The notes beneath the pieces are model-generated. The model saw only the letters and a program-made list of their open reading frames with translations, made no database searches and had not been told where the DNA came from. 64,000 nucleotides of DNA from AP-15 sp963772295 (lineage in GTDB: Bacteria > Pseudomonadota > Alphaproteobacteria > ATCC43930 > CGMCC-115725), in contig CAVYWO010000020.1 in NCBI GenBank assembly GCA_963772295.1, positions 1-64,000 on the forward strand, given 5' to 3'. Positions within the stretch are counted from its first letter, which is position 1, and each line of letters opens with the position of its first letter. The position numbers and the translations under genes are program-made. Shown here piece by piece: positions 9,713 through 19,525 of the stretch.

Positions 9713-11040
9713 CACCGCGTCCCGATCGCGGCGGATCGGCCCGTGACCTCGATGGCGGGAACCGAATGCCCCTTGAGAAAAAAGAATTGCCCGATCGGGT
9801 AGCCATAGGCCACGACCATCATCACCAGCAGGACCGCGTTCCACAGCGCGAAACCGTTGAGCGCCGGCGGCACCTGCCGCGGCGGATTGACGGCCAATGC
9901 GTAGCGCAGCGGTTTCGTCACCGAGCGCGCGCCGAAATGCGATCGCACCAAGATGATGATCAGCAGGATCGCCGAGATCAGCAGGATGACGCCGCCGATC
10001 ACCGAGGCGATGACCAGGGGGGCCATCCGGGCGACAAACGGAATACTGTAATCGAAGACGGCGACGCGGCGCGGCTGTCCCATCACCCCGGCGATGTGCC
10101 ACGGTATCGACGTGATCAGCATGCCCCAGAACCACAGCCACAGCTGCCAGCACGCCAGCCGCTTCGAGCGCAGCGGCTTGCCGGTGATACTGGGCCACAG
10201 CTCGTAGCCGATGGCGAAATACATGATCACGGTCGCGCCGCCAAAGATCATGTGGAAATGCGCGGTGACCCACGACGTGTTGTGGATCATCATATTCATC
10301 GCGTAGCTCATGTTGATGAACCCGCCGAAGCCGCCGAAGCCGAGCATCACCAGCGCCAAGCCGGCGGCCAGTACGATCGGTTCGTCCCACGGCAACGCCC
10401 GGATCCATCCGAGGAGACCGCGGCCGCCGCGGAGACGGCCGGCGATCTCGAGACTGGCGGAAATTGAGAACACCGTCAGCAAAGTCGGCAGCGCAACCAG
10501 AAAGGTCAGCGAGGACTGCAGGAACTTGAAGCCGGTGCCGTGTTCCGGATCGGCGAGGAGGTGGTGCATGCCGACCGGCAGCGAGAACACCAGGAACATG
10601 ACGAAGGTGAGCCGCCCCATCGTATCGCTGTAGAGGCGTCCTCCGGCCGCCCGCGGCAGCAGCGTGTAGAAAGCGATGTAGGCCGGCATCAACCAGAAAT
10701 AGACGATGCCGTGCAAGGTCACCGAGAACAGCGTGCGGGCGAGGCCGGCATCGATCAGATCGCCCCAGCCGAAGGACCGCGGCAGCAATATGCCGACGAG
10801 TTCAAGCTCGACGCCGGCCGCCGTCCACGCCCATAGCAGCGCCGTCGCAGTGATCGCGAACATCGCGAGCGGTACCGGACGGCCGGGATGGTCGCGCTTC
10901 CAGCCGATCATGTTGACGACCATCAGCACGACCCAGATCATCGATCCGCCGATCAGCAGGAATGCTCCGAGGTAATACCAGGGGCTCGCCAGCAGCGGTG
11001 GGTAGAAGGTGTAGAGCACCGTTGCCCGGCCGGCGAGGAG
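9712..11040 (-). pseudogene. ba3-type (B-family) heme-copper oxidase subunit I, N-terminally truncated
   Basis: Similarity begins abruptly at LLAGRATVLYTFYPPLL (about 11040), which in Thermus-type ba3 oxidase lies after the second helix. From there the protein is good: HGIVYFWL with the His-Tyr pair, GMHHLLADP with two CuB His, and TAHFHM with the heme ligands. Missing are helices I-II, including the His ligand of the low-spin heme, and any native start codon. The open frame upstream (to 11220) is only the shadow of the neighbouring sulfite-oxidase-like gene. No subunit II gene is present. I infer a deletion that removed the front of this gene and probably subunit II. Confidence 0.8.
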
Positions 11041-12263
11041 ATCACGTTGCGCATGAAGCCGCCGCCGTTCCAATTCGGCTCGGCCGGCTGGACGTCGCCC
11101 TTCGTATTGGTACAGCGCACCTGCAGCGTCATCGATCCGGATGGGGGTGCTGTGATCTGCGTACTCCATTGGCGAAAACTGTACGTACCCTCGTCGCGGC
11201 CCAGTTCGGTCTTTTGCCAAACTTGTCCGCCGTCGGCCGACAGTTCCACTCGAGCCACGCCGCTATTGCCGCCGAACGCAATTCCTCGAACCGCCACGGC
11301 CGCTCCGGGCTTGACCATCGTCCGGTCGGTCACGTTGGTGAAAAAGGAGCGCGGGATCAGCCGGCTGACCGGCACGGTCTTGAACCCCGTTTGCCCCGGC
11401 TTCACGCTCGCATGCGGCGTGTCGGGAACGCGATACGCGACCCTCTCAAAGTAGTTCTGGTCCGGCGCATCGAGCACCTCGATGTTGCTCAACATCTTAA
11501 GCCAGTAGTCGGAATACCAACCCGGCACGATCAAACGCACCGGGAAGCCGTTCAGCAGCGGCAATGGCTCACCGTTCATCTGGAGGGCCAGCATCACCTC
11601 GCCGTCACGGGCGTGATCGATGTCGAGCGGTTTCATGAATTTGGGTGCTGCCGGCACGACCGGATCGTCCAAACCGCTGGATCGAACCGCGACGGCCCCG
11701 GCCCTGACACCCGCGCGATCGAGCACGTCGCGCAGGCGGACGCCGGTCCACCGAGCATTTCCCATGGCCCCGTCTTGCCATTGAGCGCCGGTCACGCGCG
11801 GTTGGAACAGACCGCGGGAATTGCCCGAGCATTGACAGACCGCCGCGACCTCGACCCGCGGCATCGCCAGCAGATCGGCGAGCGACAAGGAAACCACCTG
11901 GTTGACATGACCGCGAACGGTAAGCTTGAACGCGGCCACGTCCACGTTTTCCGGGATCACGGCCCAATGCCAGCGCACGAAGAACCGATCGTTGGGCGTG
12001 AAGACGCTGCGATCGTAGACATCCCACGGAGTTCCGAGCAAGGGCGGCCGCGTGCGCTGCAGAATCATCGACCCTTTTTGCGGGAAGGCCGTCGTCAACT
12101 CGCGCCGGTCCGGTCCGCCCGGCAGATCGAGATCGATGTAGGTGTCGGCGCAGGCGGGAAACGTCGCTGCCATCCCGCCAACGACGCCTGCGCTCTGAAG
12201 AAAATGACGACGAGTTGGGGTCCAGATGATGTGCCGGGGGACCCTCATCCCGCCACCCTGCAT
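11040..12263 (-). pseudogene. Sulfite-oxidase-like molybdopterin protein (SoxC/SorA-like), 3' end lost
   Basis: The N-terminus TRRHFLQSAGVVGGMA is a Tat-type export signal. The body carries a sulfite-oxidase-type Mo-pterin domain with the metal-binding Cys in AAVCQCSGNSRGLF, substrate region PWDVYDRSVFTPNDRFFVRW, and a C-terminal Mo-co dimerisation domain up to NWNGGGFMRNVI. At about 11040 the natural C-terminus is replaced by about 25 out-of-frame residues read from the oxidase gene (stop at 10953). Only the last few residues seem lost, so a folded enzyme is conceivable, but a cytochrome partner gene is missing. Start may be 12263 or 12248. Confidence 0.75.
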
Positions 12264-12339
12264 CTCGCGTTCGTTATACTTAGCTTCCCGAGGGCAGAGA
12301 CCCGAAGGGCGGTGCTCTGCCTGTTGGTCGCGACGATCG

Positions 12340-13269
12340 CTACAATCCGCCGGCCTGCCGTCGCCGCCGGCCGCTCAGCAGGTAGAGATCCGAGCGAACC
12401 TCGGTCAGCGGATCGCCCGACGGCTCGATGCCGTCGGTCCGGGGGACCGGGTCGAAGATCATCTTCCGCCTCTTTGGCGTCTGGTCGTCGATCAATCCCG
12501 CCACGGTGACCATGCCGAAGGGGATCTCTTCGCGGCCGGCGGGCCATGCGAGGCTGGCGTCCGCCACATCGTCGTCCGGTCCCGCCATCTGCACGACGAC
12601 GCGGAGCCGGAACGGACCGCGGGCCAGCCTCGGGCCGATCTCGTCGAAGAGGAAGTTCCCGGATTTCGCGGCGGCTTCCTCGCTCGACAGGTACTCGGTT
12701 CCTTGCTCGGGCAGGATGCGAAACCGCCCGTGGCGGCTCGGGCCCTCGGCGTTGGTGAACCTGAACGACGTAACCGCGAAATAGGCCTCGCGCGCAAAAC
12801 TGCTCGGGATCGGCTTCGGCGCTTCGACGAACCGCTTTGCCCGCGGGTGCGCGGCGAGGAAGGCGCCGAATGCTTCGGGCCTGCCCGCTCCGAATGCGGC
12901 GGCGGCGTGCAGGAACTCGAGGAACTCTTCGCCGGTGCGGACCGGGAAACCGTCGAAGGAATGGGCGATGATGTCGGTATGGACGTGGTCGGCCAGATGG
13001 AAGCGGACCGCGATGCCGCGCGGGCCCGACCGCGGGTCGTTGTCGGGGCTCTCGGGCAGACCCGGCGCATTCGAGTAGCGCACCGTCACCGGGGTTGATG
13101 GCCGGTTCGCGTGCGCCGCCCGCGTCAGTTTCGGCGCTTCCGGGGACGGCGTGAACGTGCCGGAGCACATCAGCCCCTTGGCGTGAACCGGCCGGCAGCC
13201 GGGATGCAACCCGGACAACGCATCGAGAGCCTCGAGGAACTGCTGCGACATCGCGGGATTGCCTGGCAT
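12340..13269 (-). CDS. Catalase-family peroxidase (SrpA-like, short form)
   Basis: A 309-residue heme protein of the small catalase-related group. The distal His lies in RPVHAKGLMCSGTF near the N-terminus. The catalase core follows (VTVRYSNAPGLPESPDND, GPRGIAVRFHL), and the C-terminal VRSDLYLLSGRRR holds the likely proximal Tyr. No signal peptide is seen, so it is probably cytoplasmic, unlike the secreted members. A strong GGGAGG ribosome site six bases upstream fixes the ATG at 13269. Likely role: peroxide or organic peroxide detoxification. Confidence 0.82.
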   Translation of the reverse strand: MPGNPAMSQQFLEALDALSGLHPGCRPVHAKGLMCSGTFTPSPEAPKLTRAAHANRPSTPVTVRYSNAPGLPESPDNDPRSGPRGIAVRFHLADHVHTDIIAHSFDGFPVRTGEEFLEFLHAAAAFGAGRPEAFGAFLAAHPRAKRFVEAPKPIPSSFAREAYFAVTSFRFTNAEGPSRHGRFRILPEQGTEYLSSEEAAAKSGNFLFDEIGPRLARGPFRLRVVVQMAGPDDDVADASLAWPAGREEIPFGMVTVAGLIDDQTPKRRKMIFDPVPRTDGIEPSGDPLTEVRSDLYLLSGRRRRQAGGL

Positions 13270-13637
13270 CCGATCCTCCCGGGAAGGCGAAAGGCTTGCA
13301 GGTTAATCCCGGACGCGACCGGCGAAAAGATCGACCCGCTTGCGGTCGCGCGCGATCGACAGACCCGTTGCCCTGCGATTGCTCCGGGGCTGCTCGGCTT
13401 GCGCGCGCGGTCGGGACACGCCAAACGATACGCCGATATCGCTCGACCTGCGCCGATAACAGGAACCCGGGCCAAGCCATTGATTGGAGGACCCCGTGTT
13501 CATGGATTTCGGATTCGCGGGCAAAGCCCGCGCTCCGGAATGACAATCCCTCGGGTCGCGCGCAGCGCGGACCCGGGGGCCGGGATGACGAGGAAGAATG
13601 GGTCAAGTAGATCCAACTAATTTCTCGATCGGGACAC
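13270..13637. other. Intergenic region with REP-like palindromes
   Basis: No gene recognised. It holds GCGGGCAAAGCCCGC (about 13518-13532) and, at about 13549-13582, a palindromic unit that recurs at 26728-26756 (GCGCGGACCCGGGG core). Confidence 0.5.
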
Positions 13638-13639
13638 TA

Positions 13640-13849
13640 GGGCCTGTCGTCAATTGAGCGGACGCCCCGTTCCGATTACATCCGATTACCGTATTGCCCG
13701 GCCTTGGGCCGGGCATCCACGAGGGCCTGCGAACGCCTATGCCGTATCTCGTGGATGCCCACGGATCAAGTCCGTGGGCTGAAGGCCCACGGGCCAAGCC
13801 TGGCCAAAGCGATAGTATTTGTGGGACCCGTTGCTAATTGACGACACGC
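13640..13849. mobile_element. MITE copy 1 (about 210 bp, right end degraded)
   Basis: Nearly identical in layout to the copy at 34649-34861. It starts GGGCCTGTCGTCAATTGAGC after TA, contains the same internal hairpins (CCCGGCCTTGGGCCGGG and GTGGGCTGAAGGCCCAC), and ends CTAATTGACGACACGC, the inverted form of the left end. The right terminus lacks the final CCTA, so this copy has lost its outermost bases. There is no coding capacity. Confidence 0.75.
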
Positions 13850-13871
13850 ACCAGCGTCTTTCCGCACCCTC

Positions 13872-15092
13872 TTATGCCTCTTTGATGAACAAGGTGGCCG
13901 GCTGCTCCAGGTAGCCCTTGACCCGCTGGACGAAGGCGGCCGCCTCCCAGCCGTCGACGATGCGGTGGTCGAAGGACGAGGACAGGTTCATCATCTTGCG
14001 GACCACGACCTGGCCCGCGCGCACCATCGGCCGCGCGACGATGCGGTTGACGCCGATGATCGCCACTTCCGGGCGGTTGATGATCGGCGTGCTCGCCAGG
14101 CCGCCGAGCCGGCCGAGGCTGGTGATCGTGATCGTCGAGCCCGACAGCTCGGGCAGCGTTGTCTTGCCGGCGCGGGCCGCTTCGGCAAGGCGCGCGATCT
14201 CGGCCGCGGCTTGCCAGAGATCAAGCGCCTCGGCGTGGCGGACCACCGGTACCATCAGCCCCGCCGCGGTCTGCGTCGCAATGCCCATGTGCACCGCCTG
14301 GTGGCGGTGCAGGATGCCGGCCTCGTCGTCGAAGCGGGCGTTGACCCGCCCGTGCTCGGCAACGGCGTTGACGATCGCCCGCATCAGAAACGGCAGCAAG
14401 GTCAGATGCGGGCGCTTGTCGGGCACCTCCGGCGCCGCATTCAGCTGCTGGCGCAGCTCTTCGAGCGCGGTGACGTCGACTTCCTCGACATAGGCGAAAT
14501 GCGGGATGCGGCGGGCCGCCTCCTGCAGCCGCTCGGCGATCGTGCGGCGCAGACCGATGACCGGGATGTCCTCGTCCTCGCCGCGGCTTGCCGGCGGCGC
14601 CGGCCTGGTCGGCGCCGTGCTATAGGCATCGAGATCCGGCTGGGTCACACGGCCGCCCGGCCCGGTGCCGGCCACCAGGCGCAAGTCGATGCCGCGCTCC
14701 GCGGCGCGCTTTCGCACCGCGGGCGAGGCGAGCGGCCGCGCGACCGGCGGGTGGTCCGCCGCGCGAAGGGCAGGCGCCACCGTCTGCGCGCCGAGGGCGG
14801 CGGCCGCTTCCTCGCGCACCGCCGGGGACGCCGGGCCGCCCGATGCGGCCTCGCCCACTTCGAGCGTCGCCAGTTCGGACCCGACCGGCCGTTTGTCGCC
14901 GACGGCACCGCCAAGCCCAACGACCGTGCCGGACACCGGCGATGGGATCTCGACCGTCGCCTTGTCGGTCATCACGTCGACGAGCGGGTCTTCCTCGCGG
15001 ATCACATCGCCCGGCTTGACGTGCCAGGCGACGATCTCGGCCTCGGTCAGGCCTTCGCCGATGTCGGGCAGCTTGAAGACGTAGCGCGCCAT
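13872..15092 (-). CDS. bkdB: Branched-chain 2-oxoacid dehydrogenase E2 (dihydrolipoyl acyltransferase)
   Basis: A 406-residue E2 subunit. The N-terminal lipoyl domain (MARYVFKLPDIGEG) carries the lipoylated Lys in VDVMTDKATVEIPSP. A Pro/Ala-rich linker, the peripheral-subunit-binding domain (ASPAVRKRAAERGIDLRL) and the catalytic core follow, the core ending with SFDHRIVDGWEAA, the His/Asp active site. The DIGEGLTEAEI and MTDKATVE patterns favour branched-chain over pyruvate E2. The ATG at 15092 is chosen because it begins the lipoyl domain exactly. It lies one base after the E1beta stop, as the last gene of the bkd operon. This subunit is intact while both E1 genes are frameshifted. Confidence 0.9.
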   Translation of the reverse strand: MARYVFKLPDIGEGLTEAEIVAWHVKPGDVIREEDPLVDVMTDKATVEIPSPVSGTVVGLGGAVGDKRPVGSELATLEVGEAASGGPASPAVREEAAAALGAQTVAPALRAADHPPVARPLASPAVRKRAAERGIDLRLVAGTGPGGRVTQPDLDAYSTAPTRPAPPASRGEDEDIPVIGLRRTIAERLQEAARRIPHFAYVEEVDVTALEELRQQLNAAPEVPDKRPHLTLLPFLMRAIVNAVAEHGRVNARFDDEAGILHRHQAVHMGIATQTAAGLMVPVVRHAEALDLWQAAAEIARLAEAARAGKTTLPELSGSTITITSLGRLGGLASTPIINRPEVAIIGVNRIVARPMVRAGQVVVRKMMNLSSSFDHRIVDGWEAAAFVQRVKGYLEQPATLFIKEA

Positions 15093-15093
15093 C

Positions 15094-16109
15094 TCACCCT
15101 TCCAGCGCGCGGCGGATCCCGTCGGCAACCCGCTTCGGCCCCGGGAAATAGGCCCATTCGAAGGCGTGCGGGTAGGGCGTGTCCCACCCGGTCACGCGCA
15201 CGATCGGCGCCTCGAGGTGGTAGAAGCACTGTTCCTGCACCAGCGCCGCGAGCTCGGCGCCAAAGCCGCAGGTTCGCGTCGCCTCGTGCGCGATCACGCA
15301 GCGGCCGGTCTTGTTGACCGAGGCGACGATCGTGTCGATGTCGACCGGCCAGAAGCTGCGCAGGTCGATGATCTCGGCGTCGACGCCGAGTTCTTCGGCC
15401 GCGGCGCGCGCAACATGCACCATCGTGCCATAGACGAGGACGGTGACCGCCGTGCCCGCTCGGACGATCGCGGCCTGGCCGAGCGGCACGGTGTAATGGC
15501 CGTCCGGCACCTCGGCCTGCGGGTGCTTGGCCCAGGATACCGCCGGCCGGTCGGGGTGGCCGTCGAAGGGGCCATTGTAAAGGCGCTTCGGCTCGAAGAA
15601 CATGACCGGGTCGTCGTCCTCGATCGGCGCTGATCAGCAGCCCCTTGGCGTCGTAGGGATTGGACGGGATCACCGTCTTCAGGCCGCAGACATGGGTGAA
15701 CAGCGCCTCCGGGCTCTGGCTGTGCGTCTGGCCGCCGAAAATGCCGCCGCCGCACGGCGCGCGCACCGTGATCGGCGCCCAGATACTCGCCGCCCGAGCG
15801 GTAGCGCAGCCGCGCCGCCGCCGAGATCAGCTGGTCGGTCGCCGGGTAGATGTAGTCGGCAAACTGGATCTCGACGATCGGCCGCAGCCCATAGGCGCCC
15901 ATGCCGACCGCGGTGGCCAGCATGCCGCCCTCGGCGATCGGCGCGTCGAACACGCGCTCTTCGCCGTATTTGCGCTGCAGACCCTCTGTCGCCCGGAACA
16001 CGCCGCCGTAGAACCCGACGTCCTCGCCGAAGATCAGCACGTCGGGGTCGCGCGCCAGCATCACGTCCATCGCCGAATTGAGCGCCTGCACCATCGTCAT
16101 TGCCGACAT
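15094..16109 (-). pseudogene. bkdA2: Branched-chain 2-oxoacid dehydrogenase E1 beta, two frameshifts
   Basis: Three frames together give a complete E1 beta: MSAMTMVQALNSAMDVML and IFGEDVGFYGGVFRATEG from 16109, then GGGIFGGQTHSQSPEALF and LKTVIPSNPYDAKGLLIS, then VMFFEPKRLYNGPFDGHP to the stop at 15094. The first shift is an extra C in the codon after GGEY (about 15789), the second an extra base after LLISA (about 15633). Removing both gives 337 residues, the usual family length. Either recent decay or sequencing error; as written it cannot encode a functional subunit. Confidence 0.85.
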
Positions 16110-16112
16110 GGC

Positions 16113-17406
16113 CTAGGCTCCCAACTCCTGCCGCTGGCGGCGCAGATGCCAGGGCATCTCCTTGAACACGTCCTCGAACATCGTGGCGGCGCTGTAGGTC
16201 GGGCCCTGGTCGAGGGTGCCGTGGCGTTCGGCCTCGCGGGCCGCCGCGCGCACCTCGTCGGCGAGTTCGCTTTCCAGCTGCCGATGGCGTTCGGGCGACC
16301 ATTCGCCGAGCCGTGCCAGATGCGCCGTCAGCCGCTCGATCGGATCGCCATAGCGGCCAGTGCTGCCATTCGTCCTCGGCCCGGTAGCGGCTCGGGTCGT
16401 CGCTCGTCGAATGCGGGGCGGCGCGATAGGTGAACAGCTCGATCAGGGTGGCGCCGCGATTGGCGCGCGCCCGAAGGGCGGCCCACCTCGTCGCGGCGTG
16501 GACGGCGAGAAAATCGTTGCCGTCGACGCGCAGGCAGGCGAGGCCGAAGCCGATCGCCCGCGCCGCGAAGGTCGCCGCCTCGCCGCCGGCAATCTCCTGA
16601 TGCGAGGAGATCGCCCACTGGTTGTTGACGACGTTGAGCACCACCGGCGCGCGGTAGACCGCGGCAAAGGTCAGCGCGTGGTGAAAATCGGCTTCGGCCG
16701 TCGCCCCTTCGCCGATCCAGGCGACGGCGATGCGGTGGTCGCCCTTGTAGGCCGAGGCCATCGCCCAGCCGACCGCTTGCGGAAACTGGTTGCCGAGATT
16801 GCCCGCGATCGAGAAGACCGAGGCCTTGCGGGCCGAATAGAGCACCGGCATCTGGCGGCCCTTCAGCCGGTCCTGGGCGTTCGAATAGACCTGGCACATC
16901 ATGTCGACGAGCGGCCAGCCGCGGGCGATCAGGATGCCCTGCTGCCGGTAGGTCGGAAACGCCATGTCGTCGGGGGCCAAGGCCAAGGCCTGGGCGACGC
17001 CGATCGCTTCCTCGCCGGTGCACTTCATGTAGAAGGAGGTCTTGCCCTGGCGCTGGGCCCGGTACATGCGGTCGTCATAGGCGCGGGTCAGCAGCATCGC
17101 GCGCAGGCCGCGGCGCAGGGTTTCGGGGTCGAGCCCGGGGTCCCAGGCGCCGACCGCGGCACCCTCGTCGTCGAGCACGCGGATCAGGGAATAGGCGAGA
17201 TGGTGCGTCTCTTGCGCCGGCACGGCGATGTCGGGCCGGTCGACCGCACCGGCCGGCAGGCGCGGGACATAGCCGAAATCGGGCCGCTCGCCGGGTGCCG
17301 GGTGATGCGCCGGAATGTGCAGTTTGAGGCGCGGCACGCCGTCGGATGGCGGCTCCTCGGTGGGTTCCTTGCGCCGCGGCGTTGCCGCCGTCGTGTCGGT
17401 GTCCAT
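16113..17406 (-). pseudogene. bkdA1: Branched-chain 2-oxoacid dehydrogenase E1 alpha, one frameshift
   Basis: From ATG 17406 the frame carries the thiamine-diphosphate E1 alpha fold: YMKCTGEEAIGVAQALAL, the TPP motif IGEGATAEADFHHAL ending in VVNNQWAIS, and the loop YRAAPHSTSDDPSRYR. At about 16357 (after EWQHWPL) one extra base shifts the frame. The true C-terminus continues in another frame with GDPIERL and ends RQRQELGA at 16113, four bases before E1 beta starts. Corrected length is 430 residues. It is the first gene of the bkd operon, which degrades valine, leucine and isoleucine oxoacids. Confidence 0.85.
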
Positions 17407-17725
17407 GGCTCAGCCCGCTCGAAGAAACAACATGGTACGCGCCAATCCCGCGCGGCGGCCCCTCACCTCGGCCCTTTCCCCGCCGCGCGGGGAGAGGGAG
17501 GGACCCGCGGATCCCCGGATCAAGTCCGGGGAGGAGCCCCCGGACGGCCGCCCGCCAGGGCGGGCGTTCCGGGGGGAGGGGCAAGGCTCGGATGCTCGTC
17601 AGTTTCATCCCTGGCGGGTCGGCAACGCCGGTAGCGAACCAGAAGCGAGGGCTTTACAGGGGCGGCAAACCGCCGGAGACGGCGACGCGTATCAGGCATC
17701 CGATCACAAAGTGAAAAACCGCCGA
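17407..17725. repeat. Intergenic region with REP-like palindromes upstream of bkd
   Basis: About 320 bases without a gene. It holds a hairpin CCCCGGATCAAGTCCGGGG (17513-17531) and a palindromic unit at 17541-17574 (core CGCCCGCCAGGGCGGGCG, then TTCCGGGG). Relatives of this unit lie at 38461-38486 and 53128-53160. The bkd promoter should lie here but cannot be pinpointed. Confidence 0.55.
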
Positions 17726-18946
17726 TCATGCCGCTCGGGTCCGGGTGCGGATGACGATTTCCGAAGTCAGGGTCCGGTGCACCGGGCAGCGGTCGGCGAT
17801 CTCAATCAGCCGGGCGCGCTGCCCGTCGTCGAGCGGGCCCTTGATCTCGATTTCCCGGCTGATCTCGTCGACGAGGCCAATCTTGGTCTCGCAATCGGCG
17901 CAGTCCTCGGCGTGGATCCGGCGATGGTCGAGCGCCACCCCGATGGGCTCGAGCGGCCAGCCCTTGCGCTCGGCATAGAGGCGCAAGGTCATCGCGGTGC
18001 AGGCGCCGAGTGCCGCCAGCAGCAGATCATAGGGGTCGGGGCCGGAACCGAGGCCGCCGGCGGAAGCCGGTTCGTCGGCGATCAAACAATGGCCGCCGGC
18101 CTCGACCCGCTGCTGAAAGCGGCCGCCGCCGGTCTCGGTGACGGTCACCGTGTGGCCGGGAGGTGCCGACTCGACCACAGCCGCGACCGGATCGAGGTAG
18201 TGCTGCAGCCACGCCGCCAAGAGGTCGGCGACGAATTCGGCGTCGCCTGGCCGCGTCAGCAGGTGGTCGGCGCCGTCGAGTGCGACAAAGCTCTTCGGGT
18301 GGCGGGCGGCGTCGAAGATCGCGCGCGCATTGTCGATGCCGACGATCGCATCTTGCGGCGCGTGCAGGATCAAGAGCGCCTTGCCGAGATGCGCAATCCG
18401 CGCAGCTTGGTCCTGCCGGCGCAGATCTTCGACAAAGTCGCGGCGCAGCGTGAAACTGCAACCGGCGATCGTCACCTGTGCGTCGCCGTCGCCGGCTGTC
18501 GCGGCGAGCTGCGGCTCCAGCGTGTCGGCGAGATGTGCGGCGGAAAACGGGGCGCCGATGACCGCAACCGCTCTGGCGTCGGGGATGCCGGAAGCGGCAG
18601 CAAGCACCGCAGCACCGCCGAGGCTGTGCCCGATCAAGAGCGCCGGCGCCCGGCCTTCGGCGCGCAGCCCTGCCGCCGCCGCGAGGATGTCCGCGACGTT
18701 CGAGCTGAACCCGGTATCGGCGAAATCGCCTTCGCTGCCGCCGAGGCCGGTAAAGTCGAAGCGCAGCGTGGCGATGCCGCGCGCGGGGAGCCCGGCCGCG
18801 ATCCGGCGCGCCGCCGGGATGTCCTTGCCGCAGGTAAAACAGTGCGCGAACAGCGCCCAGGCACGCGGCGCGCCGTCGGGCAGGTCGAGCCGGCCGCTCA
18901 GCCGCTCGCCCCGCGCATTCGGAAAACTCCACGCTTCGACCCGCAT
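17726..18946 (-). CDS. Alpha/beta hydrolase - OsmC fusion protein
   Basis: A 406-residue two-domain protein. Residues 1-255 are an alpha/beta hydrolase with the nucleophile elbow GHSLGG and the start RFDFTGLGGSEGDFADTG. Residues 270-406 are an OsmC-type peroxiredoxin domain with redox Cys in ALGACTAMTLR and RCPVHRTL. This bifunctional arrangement is a known family in proteobacteria, thought to act in organic hydroperoxide or thiol-ester metabolism; the substrate is unknown. The ATG at 18946 matches the usual N-terminus (MRVEAWSFPNARGERL). Confidence 0.88.
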   Translation of the reverse strand: MRVEAWSFPNARGERLSGRLDLPDGAPRAWALFAHCFTCGKDIPAARRIAAGLPARGIATLRFDFTGLGGSEGDFADTGFSSNVADILAAAAGLRAEGRAPALLIGHSLGGAAVLAAASGIPDARAVAVIGAPFSAAHLADTLEPQLAATAGDGDAQVTIAGCSFTLRRDFVEDLRRQDQAARIAHLGKALLILHAPQDAIVGIDNARAIFDAARHPKSFVALDGADHLLTRPGDAEFVADLLAAWLQHYLDPVAAVVESAPPGHTVTVTETGGGRFQQRVEAGGHCLIADEPASAGGLGSGPDPYDLLLAALGACTAMTLRLYAERKGWPLEPIGVALDHRRIHAEDCADCETKIGLVDEISREIEIKGPLDDGQRARLIEIADRCPVHRTLTSEIVIRTRTRAA

Positions 18947-19525
18947 CGCCTCGCCCGCATTGCGACCGATATCCCTAAGCCTCGGGGGTAGATGTGGGCC
19001 GTTGGCTGATCTCGGGCAACGGACAATCGCGCACCCGCAGGGGCAGCAGGGACCGCCTGCTGCAAGGCGCTGAAGACCCTGTGCTCGGCAAGCCAGGCCG
19101 GGCGCTCAATCCGCCGCCCTTGCGGAATGCCCTCGCCCTCGGAGGGGTAAGAGGCCCCGGTGCCGGACGCTCCGAATGATCATGCAAGAGTGTACGCTAT
19201 CGCCGTACAGTTGTCAAGGGCGCGGCTAGGGCCGCCGGAATTGCTGTCGGCGCATAACGGTGTTCTGGAAAGTCGCGCCGGCCGCTCCGCCGCAGCGCCG
19301 CAGGCTCCCTTCAACACCCCCCGAGGGAGCCACCCGGTAACTCCGGGCAGAAGCCGATCACGGCAGTTCGAACACCACGCCGTATCCGGTCGGACATGCC
19401 GCCGGGCCATCCACTATCGAGGCGTTCGGCGGGCTCAAAAGAAGCTGCGGGCCAGATAATTATTGAAGTTGGCGCTTGCCCGGGACGCTTGGCTAAGATG
19501 CACAAAATTCCGACGGGAGGTCGCC
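18947..19525. other. Intergenic region between divergent genes
   Basis: About 580 bases with no recognised protein. It contains a clear minus-strand promoter (19189-19217) but no evident gene directly behind it: the first ATG downstream (19187) opens a 70-codon frame without family features. Confidence 0.4.
19189..19217 (-). promoter_or_regulatory. Sigma70-type promoter with internal GTAC inverted repeat
   Basis: On the minus strand: TTGACA (19217-19212), a 17-base spacer and TACACT (19194-19189). The spacer holds TGTACGGC-GATA-GCGTACA, an inverted repeat suited to an operator. It resembles promoters of toxin-antitoxin or TetR-type genes, yet no such gene follows. It could serve the hydrolase/OsmC gene with a long leader. 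Confidence 0.45.

Noticed and set aside
19463..19525. ATG 19463 as start of the MetX-like protein
   Set aside because: It would place 21 charged residues before the signal peptide; GTG 19526 has a better ribosome site.
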